Below are positions 48,032-59,743 of a DNA stretch of 64,000 bases, one piece after another. The stretch comes from Sarcomyxa edulis. Lineage: Eukaryota > Basidiomycota > Agaricomycetes > Agaricales > Mycenaceae. The position numbers and the translations under genes are program-made. The notes under the pieces were generated by a model, which was given only the letters and a program-made list of their open reading frames with translations, was not told the DNA's origin and searched no databases. Position 1 is the stretch's first letter, and every line of letters begins with the position of its first letter. The DNA is taken from contig QUOL01000004.1 in NCBI GenBank assembly GCA_009761415.1, forward strand, positions 2,170,001 to 2,234,000. Reading direction: 5' to 3'.

Positions 48032-49765
48032 TTGAGACAAAGGATCGTTTGAGGTGCGGTGAACGTAAAGCCGAACTTTAATAGAAAAATGTGCGCGTAT
48101 AGCACGAGGCTTCATGGACAAAGTCCACGCGTCAGCGCTTTGGGGACCTCGTTTGATCCATGCCTAGACAGATATTTGAAGACGTCGAAACGCGTGCTAG
48201 AAGTTATACAAACTCACACGCAGTACTAGCAAGGTGTGTGCTTGATCGAACAAGACCCGTTACCCTTTGAGCACACGCAGCAACATAGTGAGACTAGATA
48301 ATTTCCAAGTATCTCGAAAGATCAAGGGCCTGCCGGTCCTTTTGCAATTTTGTGTCGGCATCTCGTAGACGGCGTCCACATCGTGAACCCTTCAAGGTGG
48401 TAAAGATTGAAAGAAAGTTTCTCGTCCATCAGCTAGACGGAATAATGAGCAGAATTCGCAATAGCGACCAATGGTTAGCTAACGAGGCTTCCTGCCGTGC
48501 TCCGAGCCTGAGTATGATGCCGGTCTCTTCTCTCTCAATCCGCGTTCCAAGAATACAGACCAACTCACGTTCGATCAAGAAGGGTGAATCACAGAACATC
48601 GGCACGTTTCCATCCAATATTCGAAATGTTGAATGTCAGGACAGTACGATGGTAGTAGACCGTAGGACTAGGAGTCGGTTGGGAGTCGGTTTTGAACTTT
48701 TCGAGCTGTGGCTATGCCGCTTACGCTTCTTATCTCCTTATCTCTCTTTAGATTTTGCAATTTTGCCGTTCTTGGGATACAGTTTGTTGACAGTCTGAAT
48801 ATCTTGTCAGGCTACACTCAAGTCTCTGCAAATGTATCTTTGCGAAGCCATGTACCCCAGGTTGTTCTCGGATTCGGAAATGCACTTCTCGAGCATCTCT
48901 TGCGTGTTCTGGACGCATCATCCGACCACCTCATCGGAGCTCGTTACCATCGTGCGGAGCAGCGCTCGCCTACTAGTGCCACCCCGAACCCCGCGCCTGG
49001 TGAAACATATCTCTGTTCATTCTTCATCACCATCTCCAGTCGGAACGCAAAGTCGGTCGGTAGAAGACACACTGCAGATAGAATCAGTGGAATCCCCAGA
49101 TGCTATGGGTTGCTTGCGGTCGATGTTCATTACAGCACCCATCTAGAACTTTGTAGCCCGTCTTGCACCGATCTCGCGAATAGGCAGCTCAATTGCGACT
49201 CTAAAGGTATTACCCGCTAGTCGTCCTTCCTCTGAACGTGAATGTTCGACTTGGATCAGAAATACGTGCCAGACTACTCGCTTTAGTTTCTTCTTTGTAC
49301 TGGAGAACATGAAAAGCTACGAATATGGATCACAAGATCGGATCCAAGGGACTTAGTAGGTACACACGATACAATACCTCGATCTTTTCCATTCTTCGCT
49401 CATCATCGTCATCCCAGATAAGCGTTATGCTCAAGGTCTTACGATATCTCCAATTTTCTAGAATAAATCTAAACCTTATGACTCTGCGTTGATAAGGACT
49501 CCTGTCCACGGAGTTGAAGCGGCCAAATCACATTCCTGAGGCCACCATTACACGATGCCTCGATCCGGAAAACTCACCGGGGTCATTTGTGTACATTCTG
49601 TTTTCATATAAACCAAAGTGGCACGTAAGTGTAATATCCTCCCTTCATCTGCGCTGTCATCATTCCTTCCATTCCGTTGGCTTTGGGTCCTATGTCCGAT
49701 TAGAACCCCCCCAAATTGCTTTATAAAGAGGGTTGTTGAAATCGTTCACATTCATCTTTGACACC
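48032..49765. other. unassigned region
   Basis: Over 1.7 kb between divergently oriented genes. Open frames at 48352-48798, 48708-49220 and 48832-49146 (plus strand) are of moderate length, but I recognise no domain and cannot join them by convincing introns. A poorly conserved gene is possible. From about 49640 the sequence is likely the promoter of the alcohol oxidase. Confidence 0.35.
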
Positions 49766-52481
49766 ATGTCATCCCCTGATTCAAGTGCAGATGCTGAAAT
49801 CTACGACATCATATTTTCTGGGGGCGAGTACGGTGTTCTTTTTCCTTGAGCACGCCCCTGATACTGGACTCTAGGAGGAACTACCGCGTGCGTAATTGCA
49901 GGACGGCTCAATGTGGCTGATCCCTCGTTGAAGGTATGTGCCCTTTGATCCCTCTCCTGCTTTGAAAAAACCTCGATTCCTGTATCGATTAGATACTCAT
50001 ATTGGAGATGGGGGCTCATACCCGTGGCCTGCAAGAACACAACCAACCCGCCCGCTACCTCAGTCATCTCGCTCCCACAAGCACAACTTTGACTTTCCAC
50101 CCAGGAAAAGAGAGCCCTTCTTTGGGTGGCCGTGCTCCCGTCGTGACTTCAGGCCGTTGCATAGGTGGCGGGTCTTCTGTAAACTGTACGTGATTGCAGA
50201 CTCGCTTTTTATCTGTATATTCACTCCACCTCAGTTGTCATGTACACTCGTGCTTCTGCGGTGGACTACGATGACTGGGAGACTATCCACGGTAATCCTG
50301 GATGGGGATCGAAGGACTTAATTCCGCTCTTACAGAAGGTAAAGTACCTCGTCGTGTTTACTTTTGGTCTGTTCTACTTACACAATTCCAGGCCGAGAAT
50401 TACCAGGTCCAACCGAATCAACCTACTCATGGATATTCCGGTCCTATCAAGGTATCATACGGAGGTGCTTTCACAAACGTTGGTAAACAGTTCCTCGACG
50501 TGGCTGCTCGATATGATAAGGATCGTGGCTTTACGGAAGATCCAAACGATATGTATTCCTGTAATGAATATGGCGTACGTAAACCTTTCATCTCGAAAAT
50601 ACTCCAGCATTGACAGGCACATGCAGCGTTGGCCAAAGTAAGACATCTTCGCGAGCTTCGGTCTCGAAGTCTCATATGCATCTACAGGTATATTGATGCT
50701 GAGTCCGGGAGGCGTTCAGACGTGCCTCATCATTATATCTACAACCTCGAAGATAACCCGAACTTGAAGATCCTCACCGGAACTCGCGTAGTGCGCGTGC
50801 TCTTTGAGTAAGATCCTCGTCTTCCACTAACCCATGTGGCATCCTGTTGAATTGTCTTGATAGGGGGAACCGTGCAGTCGGAGTGGAATACATTGACGAG
50901 TCTGTTTCTCATTCCGGAAATGCTCAAATATCTTCGACAGCATATGCTTCGCGACTCGTTGTTCTATCGGCTGGCGCTTTTGGGTCTCCTGCTATCTTAG
51001 AACGATCCGGGATTGGAGCCAAGGAAATTCTGCAGAAGCATGATATCCCAGAGCTCGTAGACCTCCCCGGCGTCGGGGAAAATTATAACGGTAAGTAGGC
51101 GCAGTAGACGTCTAGTCGTGGGATCTGTTATTTATGCCAAGATTGAAACAGATCACAATGTAGCCTTCGTTCCGTTTCTTGCAGGGGAAGACGCTGACAG
51201 TCTGGACGCGATCTACCGTGGAGAACAAACCGAGGAGCTGAATGGTGAGTCTCGAGTCTCGAGTCTTTCTCTCATTCTGATCCTTCTTCCTTGTTGGCTT
51301 TAGATCATATTGCTTTGTGGAAGAACAAAGGGACAGGTTTGATGGCACACAAGTTTGGTGATATCGCTACGGTGTAAGTTATCTAATGGCTGACCATTCC
51401 ACCCAGCGGCGTAGATGTAGGTATAAAGATGCGCCCGACGGAGAAGGATCTGAAGGATATTGGACCAGAATTCGCGGCTCGTTGGGCAGCACACTATGCC
51501 AATCCACAAAGGCCTGTCATATTTCTCGGACCACTCGCCGGGTATGTGAATACGGTATCTTTGACCCAGAAACATTTGACATTTTTTTTTCCGAGTTAGA
51601 GCTCTTACTGCACATAGTATCCGACCCATTCGAAAATATTATACTATCTTATATTACACAGTTGCGTAGAATTCGTTTTCCTCTCGTCGTTATACAAAGA
51701 CTGATCATAAACTCAAGGAGCATCCAGCATCAATAGGACGTCTACATATCGCTTCAGGTCATGACACTCATGCTCCTCTCGACTTTGAGCCCGGCTTCCT
51801 CGATGAGTGAGTCCTTCTCACTGGAAGTTGATGTTCTGTTCCTCAAAGCTTGCATCGCACTACATAGTGCTGGCGACCTAGCGGTCTTACGCTGGGGGTA
51901 TAAGAAAGCACGCGAAATGGCCCGCCGTATGCCACTCTACAGAGGCGAACTTCAATCTGGAAATCCTGAATTTCCTGAAGGAAGTGATGCAAGATGTATC
52001 GAGACTACTGGCCCTGTTCCTGTCACAACACCGGATATCGTTTACTCGTCGGAGGATGACGAAGCGATTGATACATATCATCGAAGAATCAGTACGTAGA
52101 TTTTGGCTCTAATACTTCCAGAAAAATCATAATTCATACGGTTCCTCAGTCGCAACTAGTTGGCATTCGGTGCGTTCCGTATAGTTGAGCCTACACGATG
52201 GGCCTTATATTGACAACCATTGCCGTAGCTTGGCACTTGCGCTATGACATCCCGAGAAAAGGGAGGCGTCGTCGACTCTCGTCTCAATGTATATGGAGTG
52301 CAAGGCCTCAAAGTCGCAGATATGTCAATTGCGCCTGGTAACGTCGGGGCGGTGAGCGTTTTTGGTCTTTTCGGTGAGCGTCAACTGATAGAGAACCCAG
52401 AATACATACAACACGGCTCTAGTCATTGGTGAAAAGGCCGCTACTATTATAGCAGATGAGTTGGGTATCAAAGGGGTGTGA
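49766..52481 (+). CDS. GMC-family alcohol oxidase (methanol oxidase type)
   Basis: FAD-dependent peroxisomal-type alcohol oxidase, R-CH2OH + O2 to aldehyde + H2O2. Start ATG 49766 (MSSPDSSADAEIYDIIF). The GMC dinucleotide motif GGGTTACVIAGRLNVADP is restored only if intron 1 (49824-49874) is a GC-AG intron. Further markers are SPSLGGRAPVVTSGRCIGGG, SAVDYDDWETIHGNPGW, LVVLSAGAFGSPAILERSGI, DLPGVGENYN, IRPIRKYYTILYYT spliced to EHPASIGRLHIASG, the catalytic pair WHSLGTCAM (His) and NTYNTALVIGEKAA (Asn), and a helix LGIKGV. At least a dozen exons, some very short. Read without splicing the gene looks broken, but every join uses standard signals, so it is probably intact. It may supply H2O2 or oxidise an alcohol in the neighbouring pathway. 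Confidence 0.85.
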
Positions 52482-52647
52482 AATCCAGACTACCAGTCGG
52501 TCTGAGCGGAATGCAGCTCGATATCTTGACATGTATCTTCCCTATAACGATATGACGATAGCTATGTCAACGATATCTGATAACTGTCCATTGTGATCCG
52601 CAATCTAATGATGAAATACAATCTGTCTACACACTCGTGAAGCTAAT
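52482..52647. other. short convergent intergenic
   Basis: 166 bp between the alcohol oxidase stop and the aldo-keto reductase stop. Confidence 0.5.
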
Positions 52648-54085
52648 CAGAGCGCGTAGTGGGCTATACCCCCTTTGATCTTTGCCCAAGCTTGGTCGAT
52701 GAGCTGGGTAATATCTTCAGGAAGTGGTCCTCCCTCGCTATCGAAGACGGACAAACATTAGATATGATAATAACAGCAATTTCGATATGACTTACGCATC
52801 CTTGAGATTGGACTCGAGCTGTGCGTTGGTGCTTGCCCCGATGACGACAGCATCGGTAGGTCCTAGAAGACTATGGTGTTGAAGCCATCGTAGTCCAGCT
52901 TGGGAGAGCGTGATATCGTGTTTCTCCTGTAAAATAATAGTCCTCGAATTAGAGGCTGATAAATACACATTATGCGATCATGAACACATACCAAGACAAC
53001 CTTCAAGTCTTGGAAGATCGGAAGAAGCGGGACGTAGATTTTACGCAACTGTCCACCGGTGATAGAAGAGTTCCAACGACTTCCCGCGGTATCATTGTCC
53101 ATATCTTCGACTGTCAAGATACGGCCGGCTAAGAGTCCAGCGCTATTGTCAACCAGTCAATATTGAGCCATGAACGAAAAGTAAGCGAAAGATCAACGTA
53201 CGCTAGCGGACTATAAGCGTAGAACCGAATCCCAAATTTGCGAAGACAGGGGATGAGTCTGGAAAGGTGGAAAAGAGGTCAGACGTTTAGCCGTGTCAGA
53301 TAAAAACGGTGCGCACTCGGTTTCGACGCCACGCTGAAGAGCATTATATACACCCTGGTATACAGTAGGCAATACCCAACCATGGGATTTGGCGATGTAG
53401 TAGATCTCTGCGACCTCCCAGGAGTTGTAGTTGCTAAGACCAAATTCCTTGCTATATTGGGAGACAGAGGTCATTTACAGTTGTATCTCGAAGGTCTCGG
53501 TGGCACTTACAAGAGTCCTTTCTTGTGTAAATCGTTGATCTCACGTAGGGTGTCCTCGAAGGGAACGGAACGATCAGGGGCATGCAAGTAGAATATGTTG
53601 ATCTTGTAAGGACCAAGGGCCTTGATGGACGCCGCGATAGAAGCACGAAGTTTCTCAGGAGAGTGGTCTCCAGGAGTGACAGGGAAAGCCCTGAAAATGC
53701 ATGTCATGAATTTCTGCACCAGAGTGAATTGACCATGAGACGACGTACTTGGTGTCCACCAATGCACCTTTCAGATCGATCTTTCCTAAGAACTGGAATG
53801 ATAGTCAATAACTCAGAGCGCGAGATATAGCTTCAGACGCTCGTACTTCTTCAGTGGTGCCAGACCCATAAAGACGAGAAGTGTCGATTTGTTTGTGTCC
53901 ATGACTGACGAAGACGTCAATCGCGGCCTGGGCGTCTTCGAGGGTGGTAATTTTAGCGAAACCCTTCTCCTCCTTGACGCCGATTATGCCAGATCCCTGG
54001 AAATCAAGAAGACGCGTAAGCCAATCATAGATTGAATAGAACAATAAGTACGACGAACGTAGATGAGGGGGATTCTTGTGCTCAT
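52648..54085 (-). CDS. aldo-keto reductase, AKR7 (aflatoxin aldehyde reductase-like)
   Basis: NADPH-dependent reductase with (beta/alpha)8 fold. Start ATG 54085 (MSTRIPLIY), first intron immediately after. Markers: ALEDAQAAIDVF-like helix, HKQIDTSRLYGSGTTEE (catalytic Asp and Tyr), FPVTPGDHSPEKLRASIAAS, NIFYLHAPDRSVPFEDTLRE (catalytic His), FGLSNYNSWEVAEIYYIA, VYQGVYNALQRGVETE, RFYAYSPLAGGLLAGR, and GASTNAQLESNL for the NADPH tail. Stop TGA at 52648-52650. It reduces reactive aldehydes and ketones. Next to an alcohol oxidase that makes aldehydes, it could detoxify or interconvert the same substrate. Confidence 0.87.
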
Positions 54086-54631
54086 TTCGATTTCGAGGTA
54101 GTTTCCTGGGTAGAAGGCTTCAGGGGCTGGAAAGAAGTGTGAGTTTGAATCCGATTCTCAGACTTCTTAAATAGCTGGAAGTGAGATCATCAATGCCACT
54201 GACTAATTTACCAGTACCCGGCCAAAATCTGCTGAGCGACCAGCCTATTGCTGAGTGATTTACCGAACGCGCGGGAAATAGGCCTCGCGTCCTCGGCAGG
54301 ATTGAGAGCTTAGTAATGATAGCACACAATCATGGTGCTAGCTGTGGCCATGGTCGATCTTTACCACCAAATTTCATGCGTGGCGGGATACGGACCACGA
54401 TGCAACGTCGACGGTTGGTCGACTTTATCGAATCCTGGATCACGACAAAAGAACGAATTCTTTTTCATGAAATAAACTTTCGAAGAATCTCGCTTCATTT
54501 GCACTTATTGTCCAATGCCCTTAGGTCGATCTAGACCGGAGTCCGAGGTTCTCTAGTCTTTCTCCCGAACGTTAACTGCTGAGCTCTGATTTAGCAGAAG
54601 TTCCACTGACTGAAACTTATTTCTGACGCAA
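54086..54631. other. divergent promoter region
   Basis: Between the AKR start and coq4 start. No gene supported. Confidence 0.5.
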
Positions 54632-55674
54632 ATGTCTATCACAGCTACCGCCATACGTGCTTTGCGAGCACCTTCTACTCCGGCCCTGAGTCGTCTTTCA
54701 AAAAACGCACTGACATCACGCGTCGTCCAAGGCTCACTAACTCACTCTCGTTCCTTGAATACACCTACCCCGGCCTACCCAGGTCACATCCCTCTGAATT
54801 GGTTCGAAAATGCCTTCTTGGCTGTAGGATCTGCATGTATGGCCTTGGCAGATCCCCGTAGGCATGGTGCGTCCAATCACACCACTATTTCATACATCGT
54901 CCATGTTGTTCATATATTGCACAATTGCTTGAAAGACATGGTCGCAACTTTGGCGGAAACCACAGCTGGGCCCAGTCTTCCCAGGCTTCGGGATCGTATG
55001 CTCGAAAGCGCGGAAGGCAGACGAATTCTGAAAGAAAGACCACGTATCAATTCACGGACGGTGGACATGGGACAACTGGCGACATATCCCGATGGAAGCC
55101 TTGGGAAAGCATATGTTACATGGTTGGAACGCTGTGGTGTTACACCTGATACACGCGCACCTGTAAGTCCTGTTGGGAGGGTCTGATTTCCGGTGGTCTT
55201 TCCGATATTGAACGCGTGGCATCCATTTCAAAGGTACGATACATAAACGACCCCGAGTTGGCCTATGTAATGCAACGATATCGCGAGTGCCACGATTTCT
55301 ATCACTGCATCACCAACCTGCCCGTGAACGTCACCTCCGAACTTGCTGTCAAATACTTCGAATTCGCCAACCTGGGGATCCCGATGACAGGTATATCCGC
55401 CGCGTTCGGTCCTCTGAGGCTGACGCCCAAGCAGAGGAAGAGATTGTTCGATGAGTATGTTCCGTGGGCTCTGAGGTGTGGTGGCAGTGCTAAGAGCTTG
55501 ATCACGGTTTATTGGGAGGAGAGATGGGGACAAGACGTGGAGAGTATCAAGAAAGAGCTAGGGATCTGGGATGCTCCAGAGGCAAAATGGAGTAAACCTT
55601 TGAGTGAAGCAAAGCTGGCTGCTGAGAGGAGAGGAAAGGAGACGGAGGCTACTGCTGCCGCATCGACGGCATGA
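54632..55674 (+). CDS. coq4: ubiquinone biosynthesis protein COQ4
   Basis: Three exons, 54632-54866, 54936-55162 and 55234-55674; about 300 residues. The N-terminus is rich in Arg/Ser/Ala without acids for ~45 residues, a typical mitochondrial presequence. Conserved blocks are HIPLNWFENAFLAVGSACMA, DMVATLAETTAGPSLPRLRD and ILKERPRINSRTVD. The family's metal-binding HD-x2-H is in RECHDFYHCITN, followed by EFANLGIPMTGISAAFGPLR and WALRCGGSAKSLITVYWEER. COQ4 scaffolds the coenzyme Q synthesis complex on the inner mitochondrial membrane, and recent work implicates it in the oxidative decarboxylation of the ring. The C-terminal tail (ETEATAAAST) is not conserved. Confidence 0.93.
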
Positions 55675-57284
55675 TCACTTCGTGTCGTAAATTGGCCAAT
55701 GATTCTGATTCTTTTTGTGTACAATCACGCAGATGTGAAGAGGTTCTGGCGCTAGGTGCAGTCACTTTTCGGCGGGCCCAAGTTGAAGTTGGAGTGCGCG
55801 CCGAACCCGTTTTCCCAAAGAGCTCTCTTTGGAGAGTCTTCAGACCATTCAAGCGTACTAACGACATAGAGTATCATACCGGGGGTAACAGAATCTTTCA
55901 TATAGACTGAGTACATCAAGTCTAGGTCATATAATTGTATTGAAGACTTCCAAAAAGTCGCAATATGACTCCAGGTCGTTGATGGTCTAATCTTTTCCGG
56001 ACTTCGCAGCGCGAACGAGGTTGGCTTGAGGCTCTGAAGAGTCAAGTCAACAGGTAGTGGCAGTGGGTTAATTTCTGGAGGACACTTGAAGGTTCCTACA
56101 TCGTCAATGGCAGCTTCATCTCAGCCGAACCTAGCCGAACTGGTTAACTCCGCAGATCTATTTTAGAATTCCGACTTCCGATCATCTCATCATGATCATC
56201 TTGTCCTTGTTCAAAATCTTAATCCGATTCTCTCAACATTGTTGCTCTCGTGTTTACTCGCTCCAACGCTTCTCTCAAAGCTCTCATCTATACTAAGTCG
56301 TTCTCCAATCTATTTCTGAAGTTTCCATATCGACAGTCCTTTGATGATCTGGTCGTGACCGAAAATGAAGACCGGCTGCTCAGCGCTCAATTGCTCAAGC
56401 TCTGCGATGTACAGTCGGCGGCCCTGGGTGACCACATGCATTGTTTCGAGGACCACAGCTACTCTCTGTTATTGACCGGAAGGCTCCGATGCCGTTCTCT
56501 ACTCGAATGTCGCGCTCTGACCGGATTTTGTCTTATACGGCTGTCTGTAGAAAGCCGATGTCTTCCTTCGAAGTTTGTTCCGATCTATCCGTGCCAGTCG
56601 CCGAAAAACGACGCTGGTGGATATATTATGTTCAATGGTACACAAATCCTCACTACGGACTTGTCAGAACAAGGCGTATTGCTTCATTCAAAACCCGTTT
56701 GGTACAGGAAGGTGCGTCTACATTACCATATAAACATGCTATACGGCAGGCCACTGAGAGAGACGTGCAACCATAGCCACGGAGGTCCTGATAGGATCAC
56801 ACTTTAGACGCGTTGTCAAATTCCACGGTGGCTTCAATTGCAGGCTCTGCCTTCCACCTCCGCTCGTTTCGATTTTCTCCATACGCTTGCGCCTGAATGA
56901 ATGTGTATCCAGCGATTCTGATTCTACCTGCATGTATCCACAAGCAGAAATCGGAGAGAAATGCGATAGCGAGAACGACGCTTTGCTACCTGTGAAACCG
57001 CACAGTCACCATCGGTGACGGGGGATGCCATGGCTCTGCATCTCCTCCTTCTAGGCTATCTGGGACGAGTATAAAGGGTCTTCCTCATTGGCGAAGTTAC
57101 TCCTCAGTTTTCTTCAGTCTCAAGGCTTCGCGCTGGTGAGACCTCCAGTTCACTTATTTATCTCTTCTTTCATTGCATCTGACGGCTTTTTGTCATTCTC
57201 CAGGTCGTCAAAGTCTCTTATATCCTCTCTCAACCGTACTAACTCTCTCTTGACTAATTCACGAATCTCACGAATCCAACGATC
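55675..57284. other. unassigned region
   Basis: 1.6 kb between coq4 and the secreted protein gene. An open frame at 56250-56807 (plus) begins MFTRSNASLKALIYTKS, but no domain is recognised. T/C-rich sequence from 57080 is probably the promoter and leader of the next gene. Confidence 0.35.
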
Positions 57285-58939
57285 ATGTCTGGACCACAAA
57301 ATTCGCTTGCCAAATATATATTAGCTGGATTGACCATCCTCCTAATCGTATCGAACGGTGCCGCTGGTCCGCTCCATCCGACGAATAATGCTACCTCCGT
57401 AGAAGCTACCCCGAGATCCTTAGACCCCCTTCCTGTGGCACCTCGCGGGAATTCGGGGACACATACCACAAAACGCGTCAAATCCAGTCCGACTGCGAGC
57501 CACACTCAGATAGTCAAGACTGGGACCTCTACCAACTCCAAGGGTCATTCCACCACTAGGGCAACCGCGACACCGACGAATCCAGCTGCCACCCAAGAGT
57601 CTAGTTCAACCAGAGGAAGCAGCCATTCCACCGCGAGCCGCACTCGGACTGGTACATCGCCGACATCGACGAAGTCAGCTAGTCATAAGTCTAGTTCAAC
57701 CAAAGGTATCAGCCATTCCACCGAAACCCGTACTCGCACTGGGACAACCCCGACACCGACGAACTCTGATAGTCCATCTGATTCTTCAGTGCGTATAATA
57801 TCTCTACTCAGAAGATCACGGGTCGTTGATGTCATCTGTTGACAGTGTTTACTTCCCGCTAAAAGTAAAACTAAAAGCAAACAATCGAAGCGAGAGCCGT
57901 TGTCACACCCAAGTGCAAAGGACACCATCACGTTGTTCCATGGGACGTACACTGAAGACGACGCCGAAAGTCTTGAGAGACCTCTTCTGGCGCTCACTGA
58001 CAAGAAGGGGGATTTCAATTCTGGCCTCAAGGGTGGGTGTGACGGTTTACTTCTGAGGCTCTTTCTGGTTTTGATGATTATGTTCACTAGGCAGGTCCCC
58101 TGGAGGGTTTTATCTCACTGATAGTCTTCTTGCTGCTGCACAATTTGTGTGCTACGGCGGTGGCGGCGGAGCCGACAGTGACAAGGATAGCAATGAGGAC
58201 AGCAATGAGGACAGCAACGGGGATAGTGATGGAGGTAGCAATAAAACCGGCAGCGATGACGACAGACCCGATACGGCAGTAATAGTCGGTGAGCACATCC
58301 CAAGCTTGAACAGAGATGCCTGAAGCATGACTGACGTGCCGTGATATATTGTAGAGTATACCTGGACTCCTGGGACGTCATACGCCGATCGTATTTACGA
58401 GTTTGCTGACAATAAAGGCGATTATAATGATGTGCGTGTATTTTCAGTTGTGTCTGACTAGGATCTGATCAACGGTCAATCAGTTCGTCGATGCAAACTT
58501 GGATTATGGCTCTGACAAAGCTGATCCATCCAAGGAAGAAGTCGCCCGGAAGATATTCCAGAACATGGTTATGATCACTGGGTTTGTATCTCTTCCGCCT
58601 TCGCATCCCTTCGAGAACGCTTATGACTGTCTATTTCTAGACCAATGGGCCTTTCTGTAGACGGTGATTATACATCTATTGTCTCGTTCTATCAAATGAC
58701 TGACACACAATCCTCTCGCAGACAAGAAACTTACAAGAGATTTCTGGCAGTACGCCCTTATCGATCAAAAAGCGATCGATGATGGCCTCAAAAAGACGAC
58801 GGTCTACAACAACATCCTCTGCAGTCAAATACCTAAAGGAAAAGGCCTTTCCTCGGAGCTTTACGCCGAAGGACAAAGAACCAACGCCAAATTTGAACAG
58901 AGGGTGCATGACTTGCAAACACCTGGATGCGCGACTTGA
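57285..58939 (+). CDS. secreted protein with ADP-ribosyltransferase-fold-like domain
   Basis: Start ATG 57285. Residues ~1-28 form a signal peptide or anchor (LAGLTILLIVSNGAAG). A Ser/Thr-rich, probably O-glycosylated linker to ~168 contains an imperfect repeat ending RTRTGT(S/T)PT. After an intron the domain begins DTITLFHGTYTEDDAESLER and continues DFNSGLKGRSPGGFYLTDSL, then LAAAQFVCY. An F-H-G-T strand followed by a GGFYLT...A pattern is what DUF3990-type proteins of the ADP-ribosyltransferase clan show. An acidic Gly/Asp/Ser insertion (NEDSNEDSNGDSDGGS) separates it from EYTWTPGTSYADRIYEFA. The end is helical (DFWQYALIDQKAIDDGLKKT) with stop TGA 58937-58939. I cannot identify the catalytic glutamate, so activity is uncertain. 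Confidence 0.58.
58166..58231 (+). repeat. GACAGCAATGAG-type coding microsatellite
   Basis: Imperfect 12-bp repeat (GACAGCAATGAG, then GACAGCAACGGG and variants) coding the acidic Asn/Glu/Asp/Ser insertion in the secreted protein. Confidence 0.7.
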
Positions 58940-59395
58940 ATTTTACGATCTTCAATATTGTAATCTACTCACTAATTCTAATTGAATTGGCCTTATTGTC
59001 ATATCAGCAGCAAATCATTAGTATGGCTTGCAAGTTGCGACAAAGGTTTCATTTTGATGGTCTAACGGTTTGATTTTGAAGTTCAATATCTGCTTGGCCA
59101 TATTTTGCGGGAGGCTCCGCTAGCACCGCCTCACTCGTCCCGGAAGCTCACTGCGGCTTGCTCGAAGCCTTGTTGGTATCTCCGTCTGTTGCGACTGGCA
59201 CTCTCAGCTGCGTTTCTCGAAGCCTTTGCAAGACTTGCTCCATGCTAGTCATACAAAAGTTTCTCAGAGGTACCAGGACCACGCTAGAGCTCGTTTTCTA
59301 TGACTTGGAGCAATTGAAAACATACATAAGTACTACCTGGTGAGTCATGCCGTGGGGGAACTGACGTGGATACCGTCAAAAGTAATGCTATCTAG

Positions 59396-59547
59396 GATGC
59401 TCCAGAGGCTCATAGAATGAACCTCCGAATGGAGGCAATCTGGCTGCTAAAAAGAGAGGAAAGGGAACGGAGGCTACTGCTGCGCTGATGCAACACGGCT
59501 CGTCTATTACTTGCCGTGTACTTGGCCAATCCTTTCTTTTGTATACT
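59396..59547 (+). pseudogene. decayed duplicate of the coq4 3' end
   Basis: Starts GATGCTCCAGAGG and follows coq4 55570-55730 for about 150 bp: the shared stretches include TGGCTGCTAA/GA, GAGAGGAAAGG, CGGAGGCTACTGCTGC and, past the stop, TTGGCCAAT and TTTTGTGTAC/TATAC. It has substitutions and small gaps and no upstream coq4 sequence. It lies 3.8 kb from the intact gene in the same orientation. Confidence 0.75.
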
Positions 59548-59743
59548 CCCCCGTGCCAGGCACGAGTGACGCACGTATTCTCAGGCTGTGCATCTAGCTG
59601 GTGTTCTGTGCACAGCCTGACTAGAATATATAAAAGCGAGAAGACCCGTACCAAGGTCATCACCGCAGTGAACTTACCAGCGCCGCCCTTGCAATTGTTA
59701 ACGTTCACGAATCACCCCAGCTATACTCAGACATAGAATTGAT

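Noticed and set aside
48352..49220. Moderately long overlapping plus-strand frames.
   Set aside because: No domain, no consistent splice joins and no coding-like conservation visible; left as an unassigned region.
51250..51760. Impression that the alcohol oxidase is broken by stops in its middle.
   Set aside because: The conserved residues can be joined by GT-AG introns of ordinary size (for example donor GTTGCG after IRKYYTILYYT to acceptor CTCAAG), so no break is required.
56250..56807. A 185-codon frame starting MFTRSNASLKALIYTKS.
   Set aside because: Looks plausible in length but no family recognised and overlapping frames are equally open; not enough to call a gene.
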